DNA of 45,129 nt from contig QXXC01000028.1 of the NCBI GenBank assembly GCA_009911305.1, positions 1 to 45,129 of the forward strand, written 5' to 3'. Position numbers and translations under genes: made by a program. The notes below the pieces were generated by a model. That model ran no database searches and was not told the DNA's origin. It saw only the letters and a program-made list of their open reading frames with translations. Shown here piece after piece: positions 34,597 through 42,753 of this stretch. The first letter of the stretch is position 1, and each line of letters begins with the position of its first letter. This DNA comes from Clostridiaceae bacterium (GTDB lineage Bacteria; Bacillota; Clostridia; Lachnospirales; Lachnospiraceae).

Positions 34597-35022
34597 ATGA
34601 ACCGGCTCAGGGCGGCCGCCCTGTTTGCGGCAGAGCTCATAAAAGCGGCATGGCAGGGAAGCGTTCCCTGCCTTTTCCACATGCTGACCGGCGCGTACTG
34701 TCCCGGCTGCGGGGGAACCAGGGCTTTCAAAAGCCTGTTAAGGGGAAGATTTCTGCTAAGCGCTCTCTATCACCCGCTCGTGCCGTATGCAGCGATAGCC
34801 GCGCCGTCTCTTTTTCTCTGGTACGTGTACTGCCGCAAAAAGAAAAAGCCGTTCCGGCAGACTTGCTGGAAGGCGGCTTTGTTTGTCGGAGCGGTACTGC
34901 TGGGAGCTAATTTTCTGGTCAAAAATTACCTGCTTTTCCGGGGGATCGATTTGCCGGCGATTTTGGATCAGAGCGCGTCTGAAGTCAGCGCGACTGGATG
35001 GCATTTTCATACTGCTCCATGA
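34597..35022 (+). CDS. DUF2752 membrane protein
   Basis: The 141-residue protein has the DUF2752 signature CPGCGGTRAF (about residues 35-44) after an N-terminal hydrophobic stretch, with two further membrane segments (about 60-78 and 95-112). The family's role is unknown; the Cys motif could bind a metal or be redox-active. The gene starts immediately after the lysC stop, so it is probably the last gene of that operon. Its final 38 bp overlap the converging DUF4190 gene, and its tail after residue 125 looks unconserved. Confidence 0.85.
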   Translation: MNRLRAAALFAAELIKAAWQGSVPCLFHMLTGAYCPGCGGTRAFKSLLRGRFLLSALYHPLVPYAAIAAPSLFLWYVYCRKKKKPFRQTCWKAALFVGAVLLGANFLVKNYLLFRGIDLPAILDQSASEVSATGWHFHTAP

Positions 35023-35359
35023 TCTGGTCAAAGATAGGGGCAAACTGCGGATCCCTCATCATAGAAGAGATGAGCATCATATAAGCAAATTCCGCAACGC
35101 CCAGAACCAGACTGAAAATCCCCAAAATTATGCCGGCTATGCCATATCCGCACAGAGGTTCCCCTTTTTTGGACTGAACAGCCAGAACAATGGCAGTTAC
35201 GCCCAAGAGGACGGATGCCGGAAACATAACACAGCAGCATAAAAGAAGGATCCCGACGATTCCGCAGATCATAGAAGCAATCGCCATCTTGTTAGGCTGG
35301 TTGACTGAAGGGCCCTGCGGCGGATCGTATTGCGAATCGTTATTGTCGTAATATTCCAT
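34985..35359 (-). CDS. DUF4190-type small membrane protein
   Basis: The 124-residue protein has a Gln/Pro/Asn-rich cytosolic N-terminus (SQYDPPQGPSVNQPNK). Two or three hydrophobic segments follow, with the DUF4190 pattern KMAIASMICGIVGILL and YGIAGIILGIFSLVLG. Its function is unknown. The ATG at 35359 has GGGAGGTG eight bases upstream on the minus strand; a longer frame to 35635 lacks support and overlaps the next gene's region. A promoter (TGGACA-N17-TACAAT) lies at 35406-35434 on the minus strand. Confidence 0.87.
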   Translation of the reverse strand: MEYYDNNDSQYDPPQGPSVNQPNKMAIASMICGIVGILLLCCCVMFPASVLLGVTAIVLAVQSKKGEPLCGYGIAGIILGIFSLVLGVAEFAYMMLISSMMRDPQFAPIFDQIMEQYENAIQSR

Positions 35360-35405
35360 AAAACTGCACCTCCCTGCCGATATATTACGAGTGATTAGGA
35401 TCATA

Positions 35406-35434
35406 ATTGTAGCATGGTTTTTGCGGCTTGTCCA
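35406..35434 (-). promoter_or_regulatory. Promoter of the DUF4190 gene
   Basis: On the minus strand TGGACA (35434-35429), a 17-bp spacer and TACAAT (35411-35406), about 50 bp before the start codon. Confidence 0.65.
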
Positions 35435-35516
35435 GCAGGCTGTTGCAGAGTTGTGAATGTTAGTGAATGTTAGCTGTAAACAGGCAGAGAACGCATCAGC
35501 GCGAAAGGAGAATAAC

Positions 35517-35741
35517 ATGTCTGAGATTAAATTTGAAATCGAGAAAGAACTGGGAACGCTTTCGGAGAGCCCGAAAGGCTGGACGAAGGAGGTGAATCTT
35601 ATTTCATGGAATGGCGCAAAACCAAAGTACGACATAAGGGATTGGGCTCCGAACCATGAGAAGATGGGAAAAGGGATTACACTGACGGCTGAGGAGGCAA
35701 AATCCCTGTATCAGATCCTCCGGGACAGGATGGAAGGTTAA
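35517..35741 (+). CDS. YdbC/PC4-family single-stranded nucleic-acid-binding protein
   Basis: The 74-residue protein matches the YdbC branch of the PC4/p15 coactivator family. The core is KGWTKEVNLISWNGAKPKYD followed by IRDWAPNHEKMGKGITLTAEE. The fold binds single-stranded DNA or RNA as a dimer; the cellular role in Firmicutes is poorly defined. AAAGGAG precedes ATG 35517, whereas the longer frame from 35457 has none. A tandem TGAATGTTAG duplication lies at 35454-35473 in the upstream region. Confidence 0.9.
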   Translation: MSEIKFEIEKELGTLSESPKGWTKEVNLISWNGAKPKYDIRDWAPNHEKMGKGITLTAEEAKSLYQILRDRMEG

Positions 35742-35791
35742 GCTTCTGTCAGCGGGATAAGATGGAAAAGGCAAAAGCACACACGGATCTC

Positions 35792-35820
35792 TTGCGCCCC
35801 CGCCCCCAATCCTGTATAAT
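35792..35820 (+). promoter_or_regulatory. Promoter of tex
   Basis: TTGCGC (35792-35797), a 17-bp C-rich spacer and TATAAT (35815-35820), about 55 bp before tex. Confidence 0.7.
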
Positions 35821-35875
35821 GAAAGCCATTCAGTTACCATACATAATCATCACTGGAAATGAAGAGGAAACGATA

Positions 35876-38017
35876 ATGGACATCATTCAAATCCTTAAAG
35901 AAGAATTGCAGATTGGCCGCGGACAGGCAGAGGCGGCTGTGAAGCTGATCGACGAGGGAAACACGATCCCGTTTATAGCCAGATACCGGAAGGAGGCGAC
36001 CGGCTCCCTGAATGACGAGGTGCTCCGAAATCTGGATGAGCGCCTGAAATATCTGCGCAATCTGGAGGATCGGAAGGAGCAGATCCTCAGCTCCATCCGG
36101 GATCAGGAGAAGCTGACGCCTGAGCTGGAGGCGCGGATCCTGGAGGCAAGGACGCTTGTGGCTGTGGAGGATCTGTATCTCCCATACCGCCCCAAACGGC
36201 GCACCAGAGCAGGCATTGCGAAGGAAAAAGGGCTTGAGCCTCTGGCAGACCTCATATGGCTTCAAACGCTGAATGAGCCGCTTCTCAAAGCTGCGGAACG
36301 CTTTATTTCTGAGGAAAAGGGTGTTGCAGACGCGCAGGAGGCGATAGCGGGCGCAAGGGATATCCTGGCAGAGCGCATTTCAGAGACAGCGGAATACAGG
36401 ACGTATATCCGTAAAGCCGCCTCGGAGGAAGGAATTCTGGAGTCGTCGGCCAGGGACGGGAACGCGGAGTCCGTTTACGAGATGTATTACAGCTTTACAG
36501 AGCCGGTCAAAAAGCTGGCAGGACACCGGATTCTGGCTCTGAACCGGGGGGAGAAGGAGAAAGTCCTTACTGTAAAGATTACAGCGCCGGATGAGAAGAT
36601 TCTCCGCTATCTGGAGAAAAAGACCATTACGCGCAGCAACGCGGAGACGACTCCGGTGCTGAAGGAGGCGGTAAAGGACAGCTATGAGCGCCTGATTGCG
36701 CCGGCCATTGAACGCGAGATCCGAAACGCCCTGTCAGAGGAGGCCGAGGCCGGGGCGGTCAGGGTATTTGGAAAGAACCTGGAGCAGCTTCTGATGCAGC
36801 CTCCGATTGTGGGGCGTGTGGTTCTGGGCTGGGATCCGGCCTTCCGCACCGGATGTAAGCTGGCCGTGGTGGATGCGACCGGAAAGGTGCTGGACACGGT
36901 CGTGATTTATCCCACGCCGCCGCAGAACAAGGTGGCAGAGGCAAAGAAAAAATTAAAGGAGCTGATAAGCCGGTACGGCATTACGCTCATTTCCGTTGGG
37001 AACGGTACGGCCTCCAGGGAATCGGAGCAGATTATTGTTGATCTTTTGAAGGAGATTCCGGAGCAGGTGCAGTATATCATTGTCAGTGAGGCGGGCGCTT
37101 CCGTCTATTCGGCGAGCAAGCTGGCAACTGAGGAATTTCCTCATTTCGATGTAGGGCAGCGGAGCGCTGTCTCCATTGCCAGGCGTCTGCAGGATCCCCT
37201 TGCGGAGCTGGTTAAGATTGACCCCCGCTCCATCGGAGTCGGGCAGTATCAGCATGATATGAATCAGAAAAAACTGAGCGAAGCCCTGCAGGGCGTGGTG
37301 GAGGACTGCGTAAACCACGTCGGCGTGGATTTAAATACGGCCTCGGCATCGCTCCTGGAATATATTTCCGGCATTAACAAGACCATTGCCAGAAATATCG
37401 TGGCATACCGGGAGGAAAATGGCGTATTTACAAGCCGCAGAGAGCTTTTAAAGGTTCCCAAATTGGGGCCCAAGGCATTTGAGCAGTGCGCTGGCTTTAC
37501 GAGAATCCAGGGCGGGCGCAATCCTCTTGACGCGACGAGCGTGCACCCGGAGAGCTACAAGGCGGCTGAGGCGCTGCTGAAGCGGCTGGGATTTACCCTG
37601 TCTGATTTGACGGCGGGAGGCGTTCCGGGAATCGGAAAAAAGGTCGGCGATTACAAGAAGCTTGCCGCTGAGCTGGGGATTGGCGAAATCACGCTGCGGG
37701 ATATTGTAAAAGAACTTGAAAAACCGGCCAGAGATCCGCGCGATGAGATGCCAAAGCCGATTCTGAGGACGGATGTCATGGATCTGGCGGATCTCAAGCC
37801 GGGAATGATTTTAAAAGGTACAGTGCGCAACGTCATTGATTTCGGCGCGTTTGTGGATATCGGCGTCCATCAGGACGGACTCGTACATATTTCCCAGATC
37901 ACGGAGCGCTATATTAAGCACCCCCTGGAGGCCGTCAGCGTCGGAGATGTGGTGGAGGTAAAGGTTTTAAGCGTAGATACGCAGAAAAAACGTATTTCCC
38001 TGACGATGAAGCTGTAG
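35876..38017 (+). CDS. tex: Tex-family S1 RNA-binding protein
   Basis: The 713-residue protein is a full-length Tex homologue, a conserved nucleic-acid-binding factor linked to transcription and RNA metabolism. The N-terminal helical region includes EGNTIPFIARYRKE, then a YqgF-like RNase H fold (VVLGWDPAFRTGCKLAVVD). Helix-hairpin-helix repeats (NTASASLLEYISGINKTIA and KVPKLGPKAFEQCAG) follow, and a C-terminal S1 domain (LKGTVRNVIDFGAFVDIG) ends the protein. ATG 35876 follows GAAGAGGAAA; the longer frame from 35762 would extend over the promoter. Its TAG lies within a partial copy of the palindromic repeat described at 38015. Confidence 0.96.
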   Translation: MDIIQILKEELQIGRGQAEAAVKLIDEGNTIPFIARYRKEATGSLNDEVLRNLDERLKYLRNLEDRKEQILSSIRDQEKLTPELEARILEARTLVAVEDLYLPYRPKRRTRAGIAKEKGLEPLADLIWLQTLNEPLLKAAERFISEEKGVADAQEAIAGARDILAERISETAEYRTYIRKAASEEGILESSARDGNAESVYEMYYSFTEPVKKLAGHRILALNRGEKEKVLTVKITAPDEKILRYLEKKTITRSNAETTPVLKEAVKDSYERLIAPAIEREIRNALSEEAEAGAVRVFGKNLEQLLMQPPIVGRVVLGWDPAFRTGCKLAVVDATGKVLDTVVIYPTPPQNKVAEAKKKLKELISRYGITLISVGNGTASRESEQIIVDLLKEIPEQVQYIIVSEAGASVYSASKLATEEFPHFDVGQRSAVSIARRLQDPLAELVKIDPRSIGVGQYQHDMNQKKLSEALQGVVEDCVNHVGVDLNTASASLLEYISGINKTIARNIVAYREENGVFTSRRELLKVPKLGPKAFEQCAGFTRIQGGRNPLDATSVHPESYKAAEALLKRLGFTLSDLTAGGVPGIGKKVGDYKKLAAELGIGEITLRDIVKELEKPARDPRDEMPKPILRTDVMDLADLKPGMILKGTVRNVIDFGAFVDIGVHQDGLVHISQITERYIKHPLEAVSVGDVVEVKVLSVDTQKKRISLTMKL

Positions 38018-38090
38018 AGCGTGTCTGAACCATCATTCCCGCCATCTGCGCGTCATCTTCGGCAGAGCAGCCGAAAGCAGGGGGAGCGGA
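38015..38090. repeat. Partial copy of the GAGCGTGTTTGAA palindromic repeat
   Basis: TAGAGCGTGTCTGAAC and ATCATTCCCGCCATCTGC match the left end of the element at 41105-41142, with few differences. The copy then diverges and includes TTCGGC-AGAGCA-GCCGAA. No right-hand arm is seen. Its first three bases are the stop codon of tex. The right boundary given here is approximate. Confidence 0.65.
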
Positions 38091-38121
38091 AGGAATCCGG
38101 AGAGGACGGCGGCGCGCCCTG

Positions 38122-39135
38122 TCAGCCCCCGTTCTCATCCGGTGAAACCTCCCCGGCCAGGTTCGTCTGAAAGAGCCGGCGCACTTCTTCCGGATCATCG
38201 GTCTGTCCCAGAGCCCACATCAGCTTTGTGACAGCCGCCTCCGTCGTCATATCGCGTCCGGGGATAACGCCGCACTCAAGAAGCCGCCGGCCCACCTCAT
38301 AGATCGAAAAATCGCTGGGTTCATAGAGACATTGGCTGCAGGCGACCACCGAAATTTTGGCGCGCGTGAGCTTCTGAAGCTTTTCCAGAAGATTTCTTCG
38401 GAAAAAATGGAGTCCTCCTGCGCCGAATGCCTCCAGAACAATCCCGCGGTATCCCAAATCCGCCAGCGCGTCAAAGATCTCCGGCTTTGTATTCGGGATC
38501 AGCTTTAAAAGAAATACATCCGTACACAGGCGATCCAAAAGAAGAGGCTCTCCGGGGGCTGCCATCCGCTCATGCGGATCCTGGTACAGATGCATCCCAT
38601 TGGCAAATATCTCGGCCAGATAGGGCGCATTTACACTTTCAAACGCCTCAAATCCCAGTGTGCGGACCTTAACGGCCCGGCAGCCGCGCATAATCCGCCG
38701 GTTAAAAGCCACGGAAAGCCCTCTGATACCGGCGTCTATGGCCGCAAAAGCGGCGTAAAGATTATTTCTGGCATCTGTCAGCATATTGTCAATCGGCATC
38801 TGAGAGCCGGTGAGCACGACTGGAACCGGAAGATTCGGCAGCATAAAAGAAAGAATCGAGGCTGTATACGCCATGGTATCCGTGCCGTGCGTGACAATAA
38901 TGCCGTCAAAACATCTTATATTATCAAAAATACCGCGGGCAATCGTCCTCCACTCCTCTGCCTGGATGTTTGAGCTGTCAAGATTCAAAAGCTCCCTGCA
39001 GGTAATATCATAACGGCTGGTCAGATCTCCCATATAGGAAAGCAGCTCCCCCGGCTTGATATCAGGTTCAAGGCCGTTTCCGCCTTCCCTTGAGGCGATG
39101 GTGCCTCCGGTGGTGAAAAGTAAAATTTTCTTCAT
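38122..39135 (-). CDS. ansA: L-asparaginase, type I (cytoplasmic)
   Basis: The 337-residue enzyme hydrolyses asparagine to aspartate and ammonia. The N-terminal catalytic loop LLFTTGGTIASREGG holds the first Thr, and VTHGTDTMAYTAS the second catalytic Thr-Asp pair. VLTGSQMP and the flexible C-terminal region follow. No signal peptide is present, so it is a type I cytoplasmic form. On the minus strand AGGAGGG lies seven to nine bases before the start. It stands between tex and the t6A cluster, with convergent and divergent neighbours, so it is a single-gene unit. Confidence 0.95.
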   Translation of the reverse strand: MKKILLFTTGGTIASREGGNGLEPDIKPGELLSYMGDLTSRYDITCRELLNLDSSNIQAEEWRTIARGIFDNIRCFDGIIVTHGTDTMAYTASILSFMLPNLPVPVVLTGSQMPIDNMLTDARNNLYAAFAAIDAGIRGLSVAFNRRIMRGCRAVKVRTLGFEAFESVNAPYLAEIFANGMHLYQDPHERMAAPGEPLLLDRLCTDVFLLKLIPNTKPEIFDALADLGYRGIVLEAFGAGGLHFFRRNLLEKLQKLTRAKISVVACSQCLYEPSDFSIYEVGRRLLECGVIPGRDMTTEAAVTKLMWALGQTDDPEEVRRLFQTNLAGEVSPDENGG

Positions 39136-39231
39136 GTATTCCCTCCTGTAATTGCAATATGGCTGCTGTTATTAAGTATATAGGAAAAACGCTGTATGGA
39201 CAAGGGGACGGATTGGCGCTGGCTCCCGACA

Positions 39232-39260
39232 TTGACATTTCCTTCCCCATATATTAAGAT
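39232..39260 (+). promoter_or_regulatory. Promoter of the tsaE-tsaB-rimI cluster
   Basis: TTGACA (39232-39237), a 17-bp spacer and TAAGAT (39255-39260), about 85 bp before tsaE. Confidence 0.75.
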
Positions 39261-39346
39261 GATGAAAGAAAGAACGCACTGCGCCATACGCCCCGGCAAA
39301 GATACGCCCGTCGCGGCGGCGCGCAGGGCATAAGGAGGATCAAGCG

Positions 39347-39805
39347 ATGATCATCGAAACCCACACCCCGGAAGAAACGTTTGATATAGGAAAAAAACTG
39401 GGAGAGCACGCCGGACAGGGAGAGGTCTATTGTCTGAGCGGCGATTTGGGAACCGGAAAAACCGTCCTGGCCCAGGGCTTTGCGGATGGACTGGGAATAC
39501 ACGAACCGGTGGCCAGTCCCACCTTTACCATCGTACAGCAGCACGACGGGGGACGCCTGCCTCTGTACCATTTTGACGTATACCGGATTGGCGATATCAG
39601 CGAGATGGATGAGATCGGTTATGAGGACTGCTTTTACGGCGAGGGAGTCTGCCTTGTCGAATGGCCGGAGCTGATCGCAGAACTCCTGCCGGAGCAGGCT
39701 GTTTCGATACGGATAGAGAAGGATTTGAAAAAGGGATTTGACTACCGTCGGATTACGATATGCCGTCCTCAGGACAGTGAGAGAGAAAGGGAGGGTGCGG
39801 TGTGA
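39347..39805 (+). CDS. tsaE: tRNA t6A biosynthesis ATPase TsaE
   Basis: The 152-residue P-loop protein supports the TsaBD complex that makes threonylcarbamoyladenosine at position 37 of ANN-decoding tRNAs. Walker A is GDLGTGKT (about 33-40). The family motifs VASPTFTIVQQHDGG and LYHFDVYRIGDISEMDEIG are present, and LVEWPELI is the late motif. AAGGAGG precedes the ATG. The next gene, tsaB, starts with GTG inside the stop region (GTGTGA), so the two are translated together. Confidence 0.96.
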   Translation: MIIETHTPEETFDIGKKLGEHAGQGEVYCLSGDLGTGKTVLAQGFADGLGIHEPVASPTFTIVQQHDGGRLPLYHFDVYRIGDISEMDEIGYEDCFYGEGVCLVEWPELIAELLPEQAVSIRIEKDLKKGFDYRRITICRPQDSEREREGAV

Positions 39806-40551
39806 ACATACTCGGAATAGAAAGCTCGTCCCTGGTGGCGTCAGTCGCCGTGGCGACAGAGGATGTGGTGATAGGGGAATACACGGTAAATTTAAAAAAG
39901 ACGCATTCCCAGACGCTGCTCCCCATGATAGACGCGATGATGACGCTGCTTGAGATGGATGTAAAGGAGATAGACGCGATCGCAGTATCCGGAGGGCCGG
40001 GATCCTTTACAGGGCTGCGCATCGGTTCCGCCACGGCAAAAGGGCTGGGGCTGGCGCTTAAAAAGCCGCTGATCCACGTTCCGACCGTGGACGCGATGGC
40101 CTATGGACTTTATGGGGCGAAGGCTCTGATCTGCCCTCTCATGGACGCGCGCAGAAATCAGGTCTATACCGGGCTCTACCGTTTTTCAGACCGCTTCGAG
40201 ATTGTCCGGGAACAGTGGGCCGGGGATGTGCGGGAGCTGATCGGCGATTTAAACAAACTGGGAGAGCGTGTCATATTTCTCGGGGACGGAGCGCCTGTCT
40301 GCCGTCATATAATAGAGGAGGAACTAACCGTCCCCTGCGAATTTGCGCCTCCCCATGTGAACCGTCAGAGGGCCGCCTCAGTAGCAGCGCTTGGGAGCGT
40401 GTACTTTGCGGAAGGAAGGTTTGAAACAGCGGCGGAGCACAGGCCGGATTATCTGCGCAAATCCCAGGCGGAGCGCGAGCGCGAGACGGCAGAGAGGCTG
40501 GGAGCCCTCGACAAGCTGTCCGCCGGGATTGCGGTCACGGATCCGGCGTAA
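39802..40551 (+). CDS. tsaB: tRNA t6A biosynthesis protein TsaB
   Basis: The 249-residue ASKHA-fold protein is the non-catalytic partner of TsaD. It begins with GTG as MNILGIESSSLVASVAVATE and has HSQTLLPMIDAMM and SGGPGSFTGLRIGSATAKGL, the usual family signatures. KPLIHVPTVDAMA follows. The Glu/Arg-rich C-terminal tail after residue 215 is longer than in many TsaB proteins. Overlap with tsaE and a 27-bp gap to rimI mark a tight operon. Confidence 0.95.
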   Translation: MNILGIESSSLVASVAVATEDVVIGEYTVNLKKTHSQTLLPMIDAMMTLLEMDVKEIDAIAVSGGPGSFTGLRIGSATAKGLGLALKKPLIHVPTVDAMAYGLYGAKALICPLMDARRNQVYTGLYRFSDRFEIVREQWAGDVRELIGDLNKLGERVIFLGDGAPVCRHIIEEELTVPCEFAPPHVNRQRAASVAALGSVYFAEGRFETAAEHRPDYLRKSQAERERETAERLGALDKLSAGIAVTDPA

Positions 40552-40578
40552 TGCAGCGGAATATGGGAGGAATTCAGT

Positions 40579-41019
40579 ATGCCGGTTATACGAAGCATGC
40601 AAAGAGAGGATCTGCCGTCCGCGGCCGGTCTGGAAGAACGGTGCTTTACGGTTCCGTGGTCAGAGAAGCTTTTGGCAAAATGCCTTGAGAGCCCGCTCGA
40701 TCAGGTGTGGGTTCTGGAGGATGGGGGAGAGATCGCCGGCTACTGCAATCTCCGCATCATTGCAGGAGAGGGCGAATTGATGCGGATTGCCGTACATCCT
40801 GCCAAAAGGGGCCGGGGGTACGCCAGGGAGCTGATGGAGGAGCTGGAAAAGCATGCCAGTGAAAACGGGGCGCAGTCGCTTTCGCTGGAGGTAAGAGCTT
40901 CCAATCTCCCGGCAATCTGTCTATACAAATCCTATGGTTATGAGATAAGAGCAGTCAGAAAAAGGTATTACACACATCCCGTCGAGGACGCATATATCAT
41001 GCAGCATCGCTGTAATTGA
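40579..41019 (+). CDS. rimI: Ribosomal protein S18-alanine N-acetyltransferase-like GNAT protein
   Basis: The 146-residue GNAT protein fits RimI, which acetylates the N-terminus of S18 in E. coli. IRSMQREDLPSAAGLEERCF forms the N-terminal segment, MRIAVHPAKRGRGYARELM the acetyl-CoA loop (R-G-x-G-x-A), and LEVRASNLPAICLYKSYGYE the C-terminal core, with RKRYYTHPVEDAYIM at the end. GGGAGG precedes the ATG. Its position after tsaB is the conserved Firmicutes arrangement. Targets other than S18 are possible. Confidence 0.92.
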   Translation: MPVIRSMQREDLPSAAGLEERCFTVPWSEKLLAKCLESPLDQVWVLEDGGEIAGYCNLRIIAGEGELMRIAVHPAKRGRGYARELMEELEKHASENGAQSLSLEVRASNLPAICLYKSYGYEIRAVRKRYYTHPVEDAYIMQHRCN

Positions 41020-41438
41020 AGAAATTACCACTTAAAATCATGCATAAGAACCGATATAATATAGGAGTATCCCGGCTGGAGATGCTCCTTTTGCCTGCAT
41101 GGCTTAGAGCGTGTTTGAAAAATCATTCCCGCCATCTGCCGCCCCGCTTTGCGGCATATTTGGGCCAAATTCACTTAACGCAGCCCACTGCGCCGCGTTC
41201 ATTTGGCCCAAATCTCCCACAAAGCGGAACGCACATCTGGCAGAAAGCATTTTTCAAACACGCTCTAGAGAAAACGCCCGCAGGAAAACCATTCAGGCGG
41301 TTTGAAATTCACGGTAAAGCAAATGCATTTGACGGCAGAGGAAATCATAAAAAACGGGAAAAACAGACGTCCTGAGACGTGAAAAAGGCGGCGGCGGGCG
41401 TTGTATAAAAACGCCGTAAAGAGAAAGGTGAGGGTAAA
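41020..41438. other. Gap holding the palindromic repeat, no convincing gene
   Basis: Most of the stretch is the 163-bp palindromic element. The rest contains small hairpins: ACGTC-CTGA-GACGT and GGCGTT-N7-AACGCC at 41397-41415, the latter just before the zinc-ribbon gene. An open frame at 41016-41375 runs across the palindrome and has no family features. Confidence 0.7.
41105..41267. repeat. 163-bp palindromic element (MITE- or REP-like)
   Basis: The ends TAGAGCGTGTTTGAAAAAT (41105-41123) and ATTTTTCAAACACGCTCTA (41249-41267) are a perfect 19-bp inverted repeat. The inside is also palindromic: ATTTGGGCCAAAT occurs on the left and its equivalent ATTTGGCCCAAAT on the right, next to matching CCGCTTTG and CAAAGCGG. 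The whole could fold into one long hairpin. No transposase is encoded. A related left end occurs at 38015. Confidence 0.85.
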
Positions 41439-41681
41439 ATGAAAAAATACGGAGAGGATGGAAGGCTTGAAGCAATCTACTGCAACATGTGCGGTAAGAA
41501 AATGATCGTAAAGGAGGGCATTCTTCGGGAAGGGGCGGCCCGTTTTGACTATGCCTGGGATTATTTTTCGGAAAAGGACGGAGAAGTGCATCATTTTGAC
41601 CTCTGCGAGGAGTGCTATGACTCGGTTCTGGCAGAATTCGCGATTCCTGCGGATGTGGAAGAGCAGCTTGAGCTTTTATAA
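41439..41681 (+). CDS. Small zinc-ribbon-like hypothetical protein
   Basis: The 80-residue protein has two Cys pairs, CNMC near residue 15 and CEEC near residue 62, a spacing compatible with one zinc-binding site. Between them lies an aromatic-acidic segment (ARFDYAWDYFSEKDGEVHHF). I do not recognise a family. AAAGGTGAGG precedes the ATG and the codon use matches its neighbours, so it is probably real. Confidence 0.78.
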   Translation: MKKYGEDGRLEAIYCNMCGKKMIVKEGILREGAARFDYAWDYFSEKDGEVHHFDLCEECYDSVLAEFAIPADVEEQLELL

Positions 41682-41691
41682 CGATATGGAC

Positions 41692-41721
41692 TTGCCATGT
41701 CTGTCCCTTTTATGGTATGAT
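41692..41721 (+). promoter_or_regulatory. Promoter candidate for rnz
   Basis: TTGCCA (41692-41697), an 18-bp spacer and TATGAT (41716-41721), about 85 bp before the rnz start. Confidence 0.6.
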
Positions 41722-41806
41722 CTGGTGACAGCTTAAGCCGGTTTAGGTTCGTTTCTGTACCGGCTGTATGAAAATCGGGAAAAGCTGCCGGAAAAGAGGG
41801 ATTTAC

Positions 41807-42721
41807 ATGCTGGATGTTTGTTTGCTTGGAACAGGGGGCATGATGCCGCTGCCATATCGGCGCCTGACATCGCTTATGCTCCGCTGTGAGGGAAGCGCTC
41901 TGCTGACAGACTGCGGAGAAGGCACGCAGGTCGCGTTAAAGGAAAAGGGATGGAGCCCGAAGCCGCTGGATATTATTTGCTTCACCCATTATCATGCGGA
42001 TCATATCAGCGGCCTTCCAGGCCTGCTGCTGACCATGGGAAATGCAGAGCGCACGGAGCCAGTAACGATGATTGGACCCAAAGGGCTTGAGAGGGTGGTG
42101 ACAGCGCTCCGCACAATTGCGCCGGAGCTGCCGTTTCCGATTACCTTTATTGAACTGACAGAGCCCAGGCAGCAGCTCGTTCTGGAACCTTATGTGATAG
42201 ACGCTTACCGTGTAAACCATAACGTAATATGCTATGGCTACTCCTTTTCGATTCCCAGGAAAGGGAAGTTTGACGTAGACAGAGCCCGATCACAGGAGAT
42301 ACCGCAGAAATACTGGTCCCGCCTGCAAAATGGGGAGACCGTGGAAACGGAAGGCCGTGTTCTGACGCCGGATATGGTTCTGGGTCCGCCGCGCAGGGGG
42401 ATCCGGGTCGCTTACTGCACAGACACCCGTCCTGTGCCGGTGATTGCAGAGTACGCAAAGGAAGCGGATCTGTTTATCTGCGAAGGCATGTACGGCGAGG
42501 ACGGAAAGGAGTCCAAGGCCAGAGAATATAAGCATATGACGTTCTATGAGGCGGCCCGCCTGGCAAAGGAGGCGCAGCCAAAAGAAATGTGGCTGACCCA
42601 TTACAGCCCGTCCCTGACCCGTCCGGAGGAATTCATGGATCGGGTGCGGGAAATTTTTCCGGGGGCAAAGGCCGCCAGAGACGGCTGGAGCGCAGAGCTT
42701 GGATATGAAGAAACCCCATAA
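41807..42721 (+). CDS. rnz: Ribonuclease Z
   Basis: The 304-residue endonuclease trims the 3' ends of tRNA precursors lacking CCA. The MBL metal site is [14 protein letters not shown] (H-x-H-x-D-H), preceded by [13 protein letters not shown], which is typical of RNase Z. Later ligands are in [11 protein letters not shown] (Asp) and MWLTHYSPS (His), and the [14 protein letters not shown] segment corresponds to the substrate-binding region. ATG 41807 follows AAAAGAGGG; the longer frame from 41768 lacks a site. Both tRNAs visible in this window lack an encoded CCA, so they would need this activity. Confidence 0.95.
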   Translation: MLDVCLLGTGGMMPLPYRRLTSLMLRCEGSALLTDCGEGTQVALKEKGWSPKPLDIICFTHYHADHISGLPGLLLTMGNAERTEPVTMIGPKGLERVVTALRTIAPELPFPITFIELTEPRQQLVLEPYVIDAYRVNHNVICYGYSFSIPRKGKFDVDRARSQEIPQKYWSRLQNGETVETEGRVLTPDMVLGPPRRGIRVAYCTDTRPVPVIAEYAKEADLFICEGMYGEDGKESKAREYKHMTFYEAARLAKEAQPKEMWLTHYSPSLTRPEEFMDRVREIFPGAKAARDGWSAELGYEETP

Positions 42722-42753
42722 CGGCTGTAAAAATAAAGGCAGGGCATATTTTT

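Noticed and set aside
35454..35473. Tandem duplication of TGAATGTTAG as a regulatory site
   Set aside because: It is a single 10-bp doubling in AT-rich DNA with no partner elsewhere and no clear position relative to a promoter.
41016..41375. 120-codon open frame after rimI
   Set aside because: It runs through the 163-bp palindromic repeat, has no family-like features, and overlaps the rimI stop only by chance (ATGA).
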